The notes under the pieces were generated by a model, which saw nothing but the letters and a program-made list of their open reading frames with translations, made no database searches and was not told the DNA's origin. Made by a program: the position numbers and the translations under genes. A stretch of DNA of 64,000 nt. Origin: Hermatobates lingyangjiaoensis (lineage: Eukaryota > Arthropoda > Insecta > Hemiptera > Hermatobatidae). The stretch is taken from assembly GCA_026182355.1 (NCBI GenBank), contig JAPFBL010000008.1, positions 1,179,501 to 1,243,500 of the forward strand. Reading direction: 5' to 3'. Positions 15,101 through 23,059 of this stretch are shown here, piece after piece. Position 1 is the stretch's first letter, and each line of letters opens with the position of its first letter.

Positions 15101-18100
15101 GCATGAGTGGTGTATAATCTACAGCTCATATGAAGGAATCATTTGTATTTATATCATTAAAGAGATAAAGGGTTGGCTCAGATAGTATCGCTACCAGATA
15201 ACGCATAGGACCGGTATCTACTATGCAAGAACGATGCCCGAGCACCTGTATTAGATTTTGCCTAAATTAGGCTGTAGGCCAAGGAAGCCCAATGGCTTGC
15301 GTGCTCGCCTCTGGACTGGTAGATCTTTGGTTCTATTCCACTCTAGATCTAAATTAATTTACGTGAAAAATAAAAAAAAACCTGAGTACATCGTCCCTCG
15401 GACGATTAAACCGTCAATCCCGAGCCTGTACGATATTCAGGTACTCGTTAAAGATCCCTAGTCTAAATACATTTGAGTTAGGCTAACCTAATCTGTCTCT
15501 ACTGGGTGCCAGGACATGTAGGAGTAAAGGGAAATGAACGAGCAGGGAACAAACTTGCAAGGGAAGGTGCTCGGAAACTGCATATTGGTCCAGAACCATA
15601 TTGTGGTATAGGACAACACACTATACAAAAACTCCTTAGGAAAGAGGATATGGAAAACAGGAAGCCATTCTGGGATTCTCTTCAAGGACACAGACAATCA
15701 AAGATACTTCTCAATAAGTTTGAGAATAGGTAAATCTTGTATTGCATGGAAAGGAGCAGAAATAATATAAGGATTTTAACTGGATTACTAACGGGTCACT
15801 GCAAACTTAATGGCCATGTGCAAAGAATGGGTATTATCAATGATGGATTTGTGCAGATTCTGCAAGGTAGAGGAAGAAACACCGTTGCACCTGCTGGTTG
15901 CTAAGTCACTGTGCTACACAGAGGCAGGTGCTTTGGGACAGTCAACAAAACCATAGAAGAACTTTTATCGTAAGACCCAGCAAAAGTGCTGAGCTTCTTG
16001 GAGGCGCTGAAGCTAACTGGGGTACTATAGTACAAAAAGGGAGAAAGTACAATAGTTCTTAGGACACTGTACTATAATAACCCTCAATAAAATAAATAAA
16101 TAAATAGGGTAACCTAGGGCTCCCAATGTAGCCCTAGTGTACATTGGGTATGTAAGTGTACATATTGTGTGGGTATGTACATTGTGGGTATGACAATGGG
16201 TCGATTTTTAGCCTGTGCGTATTCTTCCGCGGGATAGCCATGTAACCTACCATAACTTACACATGACTGGGAGGGCACTCGCAGAAATATTACCACTACA
16301 ATTATATTCCTTAATCTGCTTTACCTCTAAGAGCAGAACTTGTATAAACTGTAAGCAAAAAGCCTTAAATGTAACTTACAACATGTTTATCGTGTGGGAA
16401 ATAAAGATGACATCATTTGCAGATAATTCATTGTGTAAATAAATAACATCTGCTAACAACACATGACAAGTTGTATTTATAATAAATGTTGTACTGTATT
16501 TTCTTGACAAATGTAAAGAAGATGTTTTTTGTTATCTAATGTCCACACATATAGACTTGCACCTTTCAGTGCTGTCCTATGGAAGGAAATGTGGCTCACT
16601 TATTATTTTACACTCATTTTATTGATTGTGATGAGCCTCATTACCTACCTAATTGATAACCTGAGATTATATTTATACATTGATATCAACTTATTTTAAG
16701 AACTCTGCTGATTTTTCCATTCATTCTGATAAAATTAGGTTTACTAACTTTATTATTAATAGTAAATAATTGTTTATCTTTGAGGAACTTCTTCAAGGAG
16801 TACTGCTAGCAACTCTTTTCTTGTCATACCACGAGAGTGGTCATAGCTGTCCATACAAATAATAACCTCATTATTCCATAGCTAATATTACTTAGTATTG
16901 TAAATAATATTGGATAATATTATTTATCCATACAAATATCATTTATTATTGCATAACTAATCTGATTAAATATACCATTTATTATTATTAGAGTGTCATT
17001 AATTCTTGATGAAAATCGATGTAGCAGTTTATTACATAAAAGATATTATCATTAAAATTTAATTCGACCAGGACATGATTTTCATTAGGCGCTTGGTTGA
17101 TTAGACACATGTGTGTCAGTTTATTATGCAAAATAATTACAGTCCTGTTTTAAATAGTATAATTCTTCAGCAAAGACTGCAATTTCATTGTTCATAGTGT
17201 CAATATAGCCTTTGTTCATAGGTACGGTTTTTGAATAAAAGCTAAATCTGTATTTTGACTTATCATAATTCTGGTTAGGTTAGGATGCAGTTGCTATCCA
17301 CGAGAGAACACACGGAGACCAAAGATTTGCCCTTTGTTGTACTAAACAATAAATATTCTACATTGAGAGTTCTAAATTTTGCCTAACTCAAGTGTATTTA
17401 GAGTAGGGACATCGTCAGACTCGGGTAATGACGGTTTGACGTCCTCTCCTAGGGACGATTCATCAGATTTGTTCAACTGATCTCCAAATCCAGACCAAAG
17501 CGTGAATCAAACTACCAGTCGGTCTACCAGTCTAGAAGCAAGCACGCAAACCACTAGACTACTCTGGCCACAACCACTAGACTACTCTGTGGCCACAACC
17601 ATTAGACTACTCTGTGGCCACAACCACTAGGCTACTCTGTGGCTACAACCACTAGACTACTCTGGGGCCACAACCACTAGGCTACTCTGTGGCCACAACC
17701 ACTAGACTACTCTGTGGCCACAACCACTAGGCTACTCCGTGGCTACAACCACTAGACTACTCTGGCCACAAGTGTATTGAATTAAATAATACTAGTTTTT
17801 ATAGCCTCTGAGTGATGCTATCAATCTGTCACTGTTATCTGAGATATTCTATTCAGATTATAGCATTAAACAGTTTTACTATTCTAGAAACACTATTTTT
17901 ATATAAAGTTAATCAATTTAATTTATACTTTGTTTCAGGCTGGAAACAAGCCAACTAAGAAACTAATTGATAAAATACTGTCGAACAAAATTCTATTCAT
18001 GATCAGCACAGAACTTCATGGAGTCGCATACATTAGATACTCAGTGACGAATTACACCCTGACTGAAGAAGATATACAAAACTCATGGTCCATAATCTCC

Positions 18101-18130
18101 TCTACTGCTGATGAAATTGGAATCCAATAA
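59..18130 (+). CDS. Aromatic-L-amino-acid decarboxylase-like gene (group II PLP decarboxylase), 3' five exons
   Basis: Five exons join in frame: 59-170, 2937-3054, 10625-10721, 12769-12969 and 17939-18130, with AG/GT borders and matching phases throughout. Together they encode about 239 residues ending at TAA 18128-18130, the C-terminal half of a protein that is normally about 480-510 residues; the start lies upstream of the window. In order, the exons carry the VDAA segment that contacts the PLP ring, the NPHKW lysine that binds PLP, the YLK loop tyrosine that family members need for decarboxylation, the [11 protein letters not shown] block and a CFRLK block. The family makes biogenic amines (dopamine, serotonin, tyramine) or, in insect paralogues, aromatic acetaldehydes for cuticle. 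The residue that separates these activities lies in the missing N-terminal half, so the exact substrate is open. The family's usual HVDAAYAG reads SVDAAFAG here, which suggests a divergent paralogue. The reading frame is intact in all five exons. Confidence 0.9.
178..415 (+). repeat. Minisatellite, about 62-bp unit x 4, in a decarboxylase intron
   Basis: Four head-to-tail copies of a unit built around AAAACTTGATTACAGACCAC followed by ACTTGAGTACTATGT. The third and fourth copies are nearly identical, the first and last are more diverged. It begins 8 bases after the donor of the first exon. Confidence 0.85.
691..1826. mobile_element. hAT-type DNA transposon with 8-bp target duplication
   Basis: The element starts CAGTGGTATTCAACC at 691 and ends with the inverted match GGTTGAAGACCACTG at 1812-1826. 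Inside both ends is a GTACCGCCCA block. It is flanked by an exact 8-bp direct repeat, CTCTAAAT, at 683-690 and 1827-1834. CAGTGG ends and 8-bp duplications are diagnostic of hAT elements. At 1136 bp it is shorter than an autonomous hAT and carries only the C-terminal part of a transposase on the minus strand, so it is an internally deleted, non-autonomous copy. Confidence 0.92.
1182..1409 (-). pseudogene. hAT transposase C-terminal remnant (ZBED5/SCAND3-like)
   Basis: About 75 codons on the minus strand inside the hAT element. It includes [17 protein letters not shown] and [20 protein letters not shown], ending QAQGSH. This is the hAT dimerisation region typical of Buster-type transposases and of the ZBED5/SCAND3 genes derived from them. 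The BED zinc finger, the catalytic core and the start are missing, so no functional transposase is made. Confidence 0.85.
1846..2345. repeat. Two diverged tandem copies of a 230-260-bp segment
   Basis: 1846-2070 and 2078-2345 match at low identity. Each has, in order, ATCAAG.ATTACA, an AACAGTTAATA block, GGTAAGT.AGGGAA, an AGAGAAGG.AGTAGA block, and a GTCGCGACA or GCCGCGACA with CCGTCG nearby. No coding capacity is visible; the origin is unknown. Confidence 0.6.
2515..2690 (+). mobile_element. SINE 3' fragment
   Basis: Shares the body of the window's tRNA-derived SINE family: GTCCCGAACCTGCACGAT, then a GAGTTAGGCAAAATGTAGAA stretch, and a GTGTGTTCTCTCGT block close to the end. The tRNA-like head is missing or too diverged to see. 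Confidence 0.6.
2937..3054 (+). CDS. Decarboxylase exon with the PLP lysine
   Basis: Acceptor TTCCAG at 2931-2936 and donor TG|GTAACT. It encodes SFACPELRG, then [19 protein letters not shown]. The Lys of HKW forms the Schiff base with PLP, and DCS is also a family signature. It enters in phase 1 and leaves in phase 2, matching both neighbouring exons. Confidence 0.9.
4357..6012 (+). mobile_element. Palindrome-ended repeat, full-length copy (about 1.65 kb)
   Basis: Begins with CTTTACTATAAGTAAAG at about 4361 and ends with CTTATAGTAAAGTAGAGTG then GGCCACTCCAGATTTTTTA, so the same short palindrome lies at both ends. Shared internal landmarks are ATTTTGACGGAATTACATG, an internal GT/GGGT tract (4474-4533 here), GTTTGGGAAGAATTATGC and GGGGCGTTACAGTA. 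No protein of note is encoded. About ten full or partial copies lie in the window. It is probably a non-autonomous DNA element, but I cannot assign a superfamily. Confidence 0.75.
6013..7754. other. Anonymous AT-rich intron sequence
   Basis: No supported gene. 6840-7020 has two or three diverged copies of a unit containing TAGTGTTTCCTAGTAGTGTC and ATGTCA.GATAA. 7060-7165 is rich in the word TCTAGATTAT and close variants. The rest shows no pattern I recognise. Confidence 0.5.
7755..8470 (-). pseudogene. Non-LTR retrotransposon RNase H-region relic
   Basis: Read on the minus strand, about 8450 back to 7755 shows a broken RNase H region: a YTDDSK segment in place of the usual YTDGSK, followed about 50 codons later by [12 protein letters not shown], which matches the AE..A.. 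block of LINE RNase H domains. Several stops and shifts follow, then TKTHVGQQV and a tail. It is an old, unusable LINE fragment lying next to the Helitron at 8570. Confidence 0.6.
8570..9954 (+). mobile_element. Helitron (non-autonomous, 1.4 kb)
   Basis: The 5' end reads TCTTTATAAATAAAATAATG (TC start). The 3' end has the GC-rich hairpin CCGTCAAAGACGG, nine spacer bases and the terminal CTAG at 9951-9954, followed by T. TC...hairpin...CTRR ends and insertion before T are Helitron hallmarks. No terminal inverted repeats or target duplication are seen, as expected. The same termini recur in the 45.5-51.6-kb insertion. Confidence 0.88.
9330..9830 (+). pseudogene. Helitron RepHel helicase C-terminal relic
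   Basis: In shifted frames the + strand shows, in order, a GLPAHE..LKVGAP block, then [30 protein letters not shown] and finally [14 protein letters not shown]. This is the conserved end of the PIF1-like helicase of Helitrons (usual form AMTINKSQGQTL...FSHGQLYVA.SR). At least two stop codons (after HGQL and after SFN) and frameshifts make it dead. The Rep domain and the helicase N-terminus are missing. Related relics lie on the minus strand within 45.5-51.6 kb. Confidence 0.8.
10138..10452 (+). CDS. Unrecognised ORF in the decarboxylase intron, possible gene fragment
   Basis: About 104 codons with a protein-like composition: a [19 protein letters not shown] stretch, an [10 protein letters not shown] helix, [17 protein letters not shown] and [15 protein letters not shown]. 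After the stop at 10450-10452 the same frame continues [14 protein letters not shown], so the stop looks like a point mutation inside a longer coding stretch. No splice sites or start are convincing. I do not recognise the family. It could be a retroposed fragment of a host gene or an exon of a nested gene. Confidence 0.35.
   Translation: MTIKFGLLVCRNITPTHVANDIGTLAAYQSRNLHQGTSSDNEYLHEMINSSIFKANLSDFLNIMQLDYLSDYSRFFFDKLDHTVKTMLTALGAPNNVPTGLLQN
10625..10721 (+). CDS. Decarboxylase exon with the catalytic-loop tyrosine
   Basis: Acceptor TTTTAG and donor AAG|GTAAGT. It completes the W codon split from the previous exon, then encodes [19 protein letters not shown]. The Tyr of YLK matches the mobile-loop Tyr that supports decarboxylation in DOPA decarboxylase. 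It ends in phase 0. Confidence 0.85.
11295..11545 (-). mobile_element. tRNA-derived SINE, minus strand
   Basis: On the minus strand: CTGATGGTTTACGTCATCG.CTCTCAACTGGTAGATCC, then GGGGTTCGATACCC (a good pol III B box), then the shared body through CTCGGAGAGGACGTTAAGC and ACTCGTTAAAGAAACGCTTGAG. The full set of landmarks matches the copies at 12253, 15270, 17268 and 19538. Confidence 0.75.
11550..12110 (-). mobile_element. Palindrome-ended repeat, minus-strand partial copy
   Basis: Shows the reverse of the 4357-6012 element: CAAACAATATGGCACTTCTAC, ACACACACAGACATCAT, CAATTAATTCCGTCAAAATC, ending near ACTTTACTTACAGTATAGTA. It is more diverged than the 24-28 kb copies. Confidence 0.65.
12253..12600 (+). 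mobile_element. tRNA-derived SINE, best full-length copy
   Basis: Head TAGTCCGGTGGTTTACATGC resembles a pol III A box, and GGGGTTCAATACTGG about 35 bases on resembles a B box, so the head derives from a tRNA. The body holds CTCTCAGATAGGACGTTATA, GGTCCCGAGTCTGTATGATA and a GTGTGTTCTCTTGTGGGACC end. The tail ends in AACCTGACCTAG. It is the clearest plus-strand copy. Confidence 0.78.
12769..12969 (+). CDS. Decarboxylase exon with the LGRRFRALK block
   Basis: Acceptor GTTTTAG and donor AAG|GTAAAC, 67 whole codons. It encodes [20 protein letters not shown], then [12 protein letters not shown] and ends [12 protein letters not shown]. These are among the best conserved stretches of animal aromatic decarboxylases. 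Confidence 0.92.
13160..13440 (+). pseudogene. Jockey-type ORF2 C-terminal relic
   Basis: Frame pieces read [14 protein letters not shown], then, one frame over, [29 protein letters not shown] and PTNPIRMS. This matches the end of Jockey-clade ORF2 after the RT (W..A....I..IQ.....DL.IP....EI). There is no RT core, and frames are broken, so it is a dead 3' fragment in decarboxylase intron sequence. Confidence 0.7.
14390..14534. mobile_element. MITE of about 145 bp
   Basis: Inverted ends: TATTATTAATATGGCAAACT then GTCAT at the left; ATGAC then GGTTTGCCATATTAATAATA at the right, about 25 bases with very few mismatches. The interior (about 90 bp) is non-coding. Ends rich in TTAA/TA hint at a TA-targeting superfamily, but the duplication cannot be fixed. 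Confidence 0.75.
14728..15000. repeat. Two tandem AT-rich units of about 130 bp
   Basis: Both units run TTTTAATATT.TATTAATAT, then a GAAAACATGCT.AATT block, TAAAT.CTAA, a TTTTGGTTCTAGTATTGTAA (or TTTAGTTTTTGTATTTTAAA) block and AAATGGCATT or AAATGCCATT. Non-coding. Confidence 0.6.
15270..15490 (+). mobile_element. tRNA-derived SINE, plus strand
   Basis: Head CCAATGGCTTGCGTGCTCGC and CTGGACTGGTAGATC, B-box-like GGTTCTATTCC, body ACCGTCAATCCCGAGCCTGT and end ATACATTTGAGTTAGGC. It runs straight into a LINE RNase H fragment at about 15490. Confidence 0.72.
15488..16110 (+). pseudogene. Non-LTR retrotransposon RNase H and 3' end relic
   Basis: From 15490: [20 protein letters not shown] then [16 protein letters not shown], the C-terminal half of a LINE RNase H domain (usual WVPGH.GI.GNE.AD.LA; the Asp of AD is Gly here). 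After a stop at about 15733 a shifted frame reads [20 protein letters not shown], the conserved LTGH.L. block, and then pieces of the CxxC..E.E..HLL knuckle. It ends in an AATAAATAAATAAATA tail at about 16090-16110, typical of a LINE 3' end. Confidence 0.78.
16111..17267. other. Anonymous intron sequence with a short GTACAT repeat
   Basis: 16119-16200 repeats TGTACAT and GGGTATGTA words in a loose minisatellite. The rest is AT-rich and I see no gene or element in it. Confidence 0.5.
17268..17565 (-). mobile_element. tRNA-derived SINE, minus strand
   Basis: On the minus strand the head is GAGTAGTCTAGTGGTTTGCG then TGCTTGCTTCTAGACTGGTAG; the body includes TCCCTAGGAGAGGACGTCAAA, ACTTGAGTTAGGCAAAATTT and GTGTGTTCTCTCGTGG, ending AACCTAACC. 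Its head has been amplified into the array that follows it. Confidence 0.78.
17555..17772. repeat. Minisatellite of 25-bp units made from the SINE head
   Basis: Nine head-to-tail copies of about 25 bp, each CACAACCACTAGACTACTCT plus GTGGC, with small changes (ACTAGGC, ACCATTAG, CTCCG). On the minus strand the unit is the SINE's A-box-like start GAGTAGTCTAGTGG. It lies directly against the head of the SINE at 17268-17565, so it almost certainly arose by tandem growth of that head. Confidence 0.9.
17939..18130 (+). CDS. Decarboxylase last exon
   Basis: Acceptor TGTTTCAG at 17931-17938, open to the stop at 18128-18130 (63 residues). It corresponds to the C-terminal domain: a helix ([16 protein letters not shown]), a strand with [12 protein letters not shown] and a final helix ([19 protein letters not shown]). 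An AATAAA at 18244-18249, about 115 bases after the stop, is a plausible polyadenylation signal. Confidence 0.85.
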   Translation, partial: AGNKPTKKLIDKILSNKILFMISTELHGVAYIRYSVTNYTLTEEDIQNSWSIISSTADEIGIQ

Positions 18131-19380
18131 TACAATTGAAAAAAATTCCCAGGATTTTGATGTGTCCCTTTCTTTAAGTTTCAATGTACGTATGAAGTTA
18201 AAGAAAAACGATATCAAAATTAAATGAAATCGATATTCAACAAAATAAATGTGAAAATATTATTATTTATAATGAATGACCACTAGTTTTTTTCTCAAAT
18301 AATTCAAATATAACTCGACTGTCCAATTACTTAATTAAATACCACACGATTGAAATATTATGGAACATAGAAAAAAGAGAGAACAAAGTTAAAAAATTAA
18401 AATTATATAATCATGTTAATTATATGTTTCATTGTCTATGTATTTGTCAAGTAGTAGCATATTTAATATAGATAATAAAAGAATAAATTATTTACCAAAT
18501 ATGAAATGTATATGTATTATTTATTTATGGTAAACAGAACTGTCTACACTATGTCTCTCTAGAAGAGCTTGATGACAGTGTTTAAGTTGAATTTCCTTCA
18601 ATCAGAGGTCAGCAGTGAACAGTAGAAGATGAAGCTACGGAAGAAGAACAAATTTTGAACAAAAACTAGAAGAAATCTTCTTAGAGAAGTTGATTACGTC
18701 ATTACTTCATTAGTGCTTTCTTTATCCAGACCGTTCAATTTAGTTGGCATCAACTTAATTTAAAAGACGAAAAGCCCAACCATGTAGAAAAACCCAAAAT
18801 ACTCCAACTCTACCATCAACATATGTTAAAAAGTTAAGATTACAATTTTTTTAAAATGTCACTTCTTTTGGAACTGGGCTAAACATTATATATATATTTC
18901 AAAACTTAATTTATAAAGCATATACTGAATTATACATAATTCTTATCGACGAATTGAAGTGATTCAGTTGATTTGAGTCCCAGGGCTATCTTCAGTTCAT
19001 TTAGAAATAGCATCCCTAGAATTAGAATACGAAGGCTTTGAGGTTTTGCTTCTTCAGTCTATGAGGTTGCTAGATAGTATGATCACATTGAACAAAGATT
19101 TTTAATTGGCCCAATCATAATTATCACTTTATGGGAAGAAAAAATAAAAAAATATGAAGTGGCCAACACTCAACTTTACTATAAGTAAATATAATATTAA
19201 ACTTGTTGACAATCACATGAGTTTTGATTTTGATGTGACTTTCCTGTTAATGTAATATTAAACTTAGATATAATTATAAAAGTTATAAATAATTTATTTA
19301 ATGACTTCATTTGTTCTATTGTATTAATATTGTTATGTTTAAAAACAGGAAACAGTCCGTTAGAGTAACTTATCACACGA
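18131..19380. other. Downstream of the decarboxylase gene; no further gene seen
   Basis: Holds the likely decarboxylase 3' UTR (AATAAA at 18244-18249) and AT-rich sequence. 19150-19200 carries the short end motif CAACTTTACTATAAGTAAA of the palindrome-ended repeat family as a solo end. Confidence 0.5.
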
Positions 19381-19535
19381 TTAAAGCCTATGACGATGTT
19401 AGGTACTCGTAAAAAATCTCCTACTCTATAGTATTCCCCAATGCAAAATGTTCATTGTGTGGTATCACAAAGGATGCCACATATATGTGATCTCTCGTGG
19501 AACTACCACTGCAACATAATCTAACCTTAGTTAGG
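19381..19535 (+). mobile_element. SINE 3' part, tail-to-tail with the next copy
   Basis: Plus-strand body from TATGACGATGTTAGGTACTCG through the CACAAAGGATGCC and TGTGATCTCTCGTGGAAC landmarks, ending ATCTAACCTTAG. The head is missing. Confidence 0.6.
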
Positions 19536-19537
19536 TA

Positions 19538-19858
19538 AGGTTGTATAGCTGTTCCACAAAAAAAACACACAAAACCAAAAGATTAGTCCTTTGTCATTGC
19601 ACATAATGAACATTCTGCGTTAAGAGTCCTAAATTTTGCCTAACTCAAGTGAATTTAGAGTGGGGATCTTTAAGCTGTCATGGTACAGGCTCGAGAGTGA
19701 CAGCTTAACTTCCTCATCGAGGAAGGATAAGATCTTTTTACCTCAAACGTAAATAAATCAAGGCGCACGGTGAGTATTGAACCCCGGATCTACCATTCTT
19801 ATCCAGAGGCGAGCACGTAAGACACTGGGTGGTTACTCTGGCCCTTGATATAGAAATA
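19538..19858 (-). mobile_element. tRNA-derived SINE, minus strand, nearly full length
   Basis: On the minus strand: CCAGAGTAACCACCCAGTG, CTTACGTGCTCGCCTCTGG, B-box-like GGGGTTCAATACTCACC, then CTCGATGAGGAAGTTAAGC and ACTTGAGTTAGGCAAAATTT. Its tail faces the tail of the 19381-19535 copy. Confidence 0.75.
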
Positions 19859-20304
19859 AAGAGGATCATAGTAAGTAAGAAGGCCAACTTTTCTTACTTA
19901 CAGTAAGAGACATGCCTCTTAGTACTCCCATACAAGCTCTATAATTAAATGGTGCACAACAAGTTGAAGTTGGCATGACAGATGTGTAACTTTAGTGATT
20001 TTCCATCATGAACACGATGTTTCATATGTAATAAATACAAGCTAACTTGTCCCCTTGACTTACAGTTATCATGAAATGAAGGCCCGTCAGGCCAAGAAAT
20101 GATAAAACCAAACATAGCTAAACAAATGACACTTTTTTTTTCATTTCAAAAAAATGAATGAAAACAAAGTTTCATTTTTTCAAACAAATGAAACAAATAA
20201 AGCAATTTTTTCAATAATAAATTAAATGAAAGTTACTCTGCATTAGATTTGAATTGCTTTACTAGTCTAGAAAAAAATTAAACAAAAATAATATAAAAAC
20301 ATTT

Positions 20305-21355
20305 GGAGTTGCCAACACTCAACTTTACCATAAGTAAATCTAATATCAAACTTCTTGGGTATATAATATATAATGTTCCATTTAGAACTAATATAAATGT
20401 CTACACAGTTCATTCACAAACAAATTCATAAACACAAAAAAAAAACATCTGATATTAAGTTTTGTTTAAGGGCGCAACATATTAGAGCATTTTGTGAAAC
20501 AAGTCCATCCGTCATACAATCATACCAAGGAAAGCATTAGAAATTATATGTTTGATTAGCATTGATTTTCACATGTAACAATTTTAATCTTTGCATCTCA
20601 TATTAAGTTATTAAATTATTTAAACATTTTTTATTAAACCTCTAAACATCAATATTATTTCAGTGGGTTCACTCAAAAATTTCTAAGCCAATGTAAACAA
20701 TGTAAATTAATGTAAACAAATACAAGTATAGCAAGTAAACCATTTGTCCAGGGTCAATATTCAGTTTTTATAGCTTTATTGCTCTTTGCCGTAATTGAAA
20801 TTTGATTGATTTTTTTTTCATAAATTTTTAATTTTTTTTTAAATCGTTGGCAAAATTTTATGGTTTTTTAATGAGCCATTTAGCGTCAGAAAAACATTTT
20901 CTGAAAACAGTAAATGTACTGTAACGCCCCTTTGGTGAATGTGCTTTTGAAAAAAATTATCTCAACTCATCCTTGTATGTTGTATGATTGTATCGTTGTC
21001 GCAATGTTTCAGCATCAATTATAATTCAAAATATTTACATTTTATTGAAAAAAAAATATATCCTGTTGCTTTAAAAATCTGACGATATTTTTCGTTTATT
21101 ACTCTTGTAGCGTTAAAAATAATGCAAAAATTTCAAGACTCTTCATATATAGAAGGAGAAAAAAATGTAGTATAAAAACAAGTTTTTGGCAAAAAAAAAA
21201 GACTATACTATCATACATAATTGCTCCCAAACAATATGGCTTATCGACATTATGAGGCCCTTTTTGGTATAGAATATCAATTTGACCCATCAAAGATTCT
21301 GGACCGTAGCATAGCCTCAAACTTTAAATACATACTCATCCACCCACCCACACAC

Positions 21356-21391
<36 letters not shown>

Positions 21392-21914
21392 ATATATATA
21401 TATATAGTTCAATATAGACAAAGAAACATAGAGAAACCAAAAGAACACACTTACAGTCTCTAGTTTTCGGTTTGAACCGTCTTCAGGAGAGATAAGAGAG
21501 GGAAACCAAGCGCACTGGTTCAGAGACGGTTGGAGACCAACAGTGTTGCCGCATGCGCGCCCGGACACAGAAAATAAGGTAGACAGGAATCAATTAATAA
21601 TTACATTAAATTAATGGAATATGAAAACAATAAATAAATAAAAGAAAAAATTAAAAAAATTAAGGGAAATTGATACATATTAACGAACAGAGAAATTGAT
21701 ATATAAACAAAAGTACTGACTAAGCTATGATAAAATAAAATAAAACTGAGAATACAAATAATAATAATAATAATAAATGAAATAATTTATTAAAAAATTG
21801 ATGATAAAATATGAAAAGGCAAGGAACTTTTAAAATGTTCTTTTGGTTTCTCTATGTTTCTTTGTCTATATTGAACTATATTTGTCCGTTTTGGATCGTA
21901 TTTCCAACGAAAAA

Positions 21915-21966
<52 letters not shown>

Positions 21967-22255
21967 GTAAAAGACGAGCCAATCCCTGTTACGTATTACT
22001 TTGGGCACTTCTTATTGGTTGTGGGTGTTTATTCGTTGAACACGTTTCTCCTTAGTACACTCCGTCTGCTCGGCTGCCTCAGCCTTCACTCCGGGTGATA
22101 TATATATATATATATATATATGCACAGGCACAGAGAGAGAGAGAGAGAGAGAGAAATCATTGAAGAAACTACTTAAAAAGACTTCTTGGACTTCAAAACA
22201 TGTAATTCCGACAAAATCTCGAGATCGATTTTTTCACGATCATTTACTTATAAAT
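20305..22255 (-). mobile_element. Palindrome-ended repeat, minus strand, split by a later insertion
   Basis: The left end shows GCCAACACTCAACTTTACC then ATAAGTAAA. The right end shows AAATCTCGAGATCGATTTTT and CACGATCATTTACTTATA. The body (20690-21345) includes CTGTAACGCCCCTTTGG and AACAATATGGC. About 21390-22190, an insertion of Penelope-type fragments with (CA), (TA) and (GA) runs, breaks it exactly in its (CA)n tract. Confidence 0.7.
21346..22155. repeat. Microsatellite-rich insert: (CA)n, (TA)n, (GA)n with Penelope-type end sequence
   Basis: (CA)n at 21346-21389, (TA)n at 21918-21962, (TA)n at 22099-22121 and (GA)n at 22131-22154. Between them lie 21405-21590 and 21835-21920, inverted pieces of family H: CAATATAGACAAAGAAACAT versus ATGTTTCTTTGTCTATATTG. 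The hammerhead-like motif of this family is on the minus strand at 21455-21486. Confidence 0.75.
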
Positions 22256-22858
22256 ATCCTTAACTGGATATTTATTATCAGATATTAAATTATAAATAAT
22301 TAGAGAATTATTAGAAAATTTGAATGTGTTTCTTTACTTTGTGTGCTACCTATCCTCAATTTTGAACTGTTATATATATACATAACTTCTGTAAGTTATA
22401 TTGTTTTATGTATCCCTGACATACCTCTGCTTGGTAATATTCATAAGTTGTAACAATTCATTTTCATATTGATTATATGTCGGATGTTGATATGCGATTT
22501 CTTATTATCCTTTGTTTGTAGGCCTTGAGTAAAAGTCCTGTTTGTAAAGTAAAAATCTGGAGTCGCCTACAGTCAACTTTACTATAAGTAAAAAAATATA
22601 AAACTAGTTTTCAACATAATGACTTTTGTTTCCTCAAAAGCTTTTAAATTCAATTATAAGTTAGAATTTGTATAAGAAGTGATGGTAACATCACCCTAGT
22701 TGGTTGAAAGGATGAGTATATGACAAAAATATATATACGTTACTCACTAATTAACTTCTTCATAAGAGGCCATTCTAAAACAAATTCATATCTAAAATAT
22801 TTTCAACAAATGTTTAATTCAAACAAGTCGAATAAGAGTGGAATGTTTTTAGGGTGGG

Positions 22859-22866
22859 TATAAATA
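22859..22866 (+). promoter_or_regulatory. TATA-like box upstream of receptor copy 1
   Basis: TATAAATA about 194 bases before the ATG at 23060. The same octamer lies at 44232-44239 before copy 2, in otherwise closely matching flanks, so whatever promoter exists was duplicated with the gene. No transcript evidence is available. Confidence 0.3.
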
Positions 22867-23059
22867 ATATATTGTAAGATGTTTTGAATAAAACAAAAGG
22901 TAGAGTATTAAATTAAACATAACTGAACATAATTGTACACGCAATGCTTAAACAATTTAATTACGTTTAATAAGCAAGTAAACAATCTGTACATTTATTA
23001 TTTGTTTCATTAATTTGAGAGAATCAGAGCAAACGGCAACAGTGAATTAAGAAGAAGTG

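Noticed and set aside
17555..17772. CRISPR-like array
   Set aside because: Units are contiguous 25-mers without spacers, in an insect intron; it is a minisatellite from a SINE head.
21811..22098. 95-codon ORF across the (TA)n run
   Set aside because: Encodes YIYIYIY from a TA microsatellite within Penelope-type end sequence.
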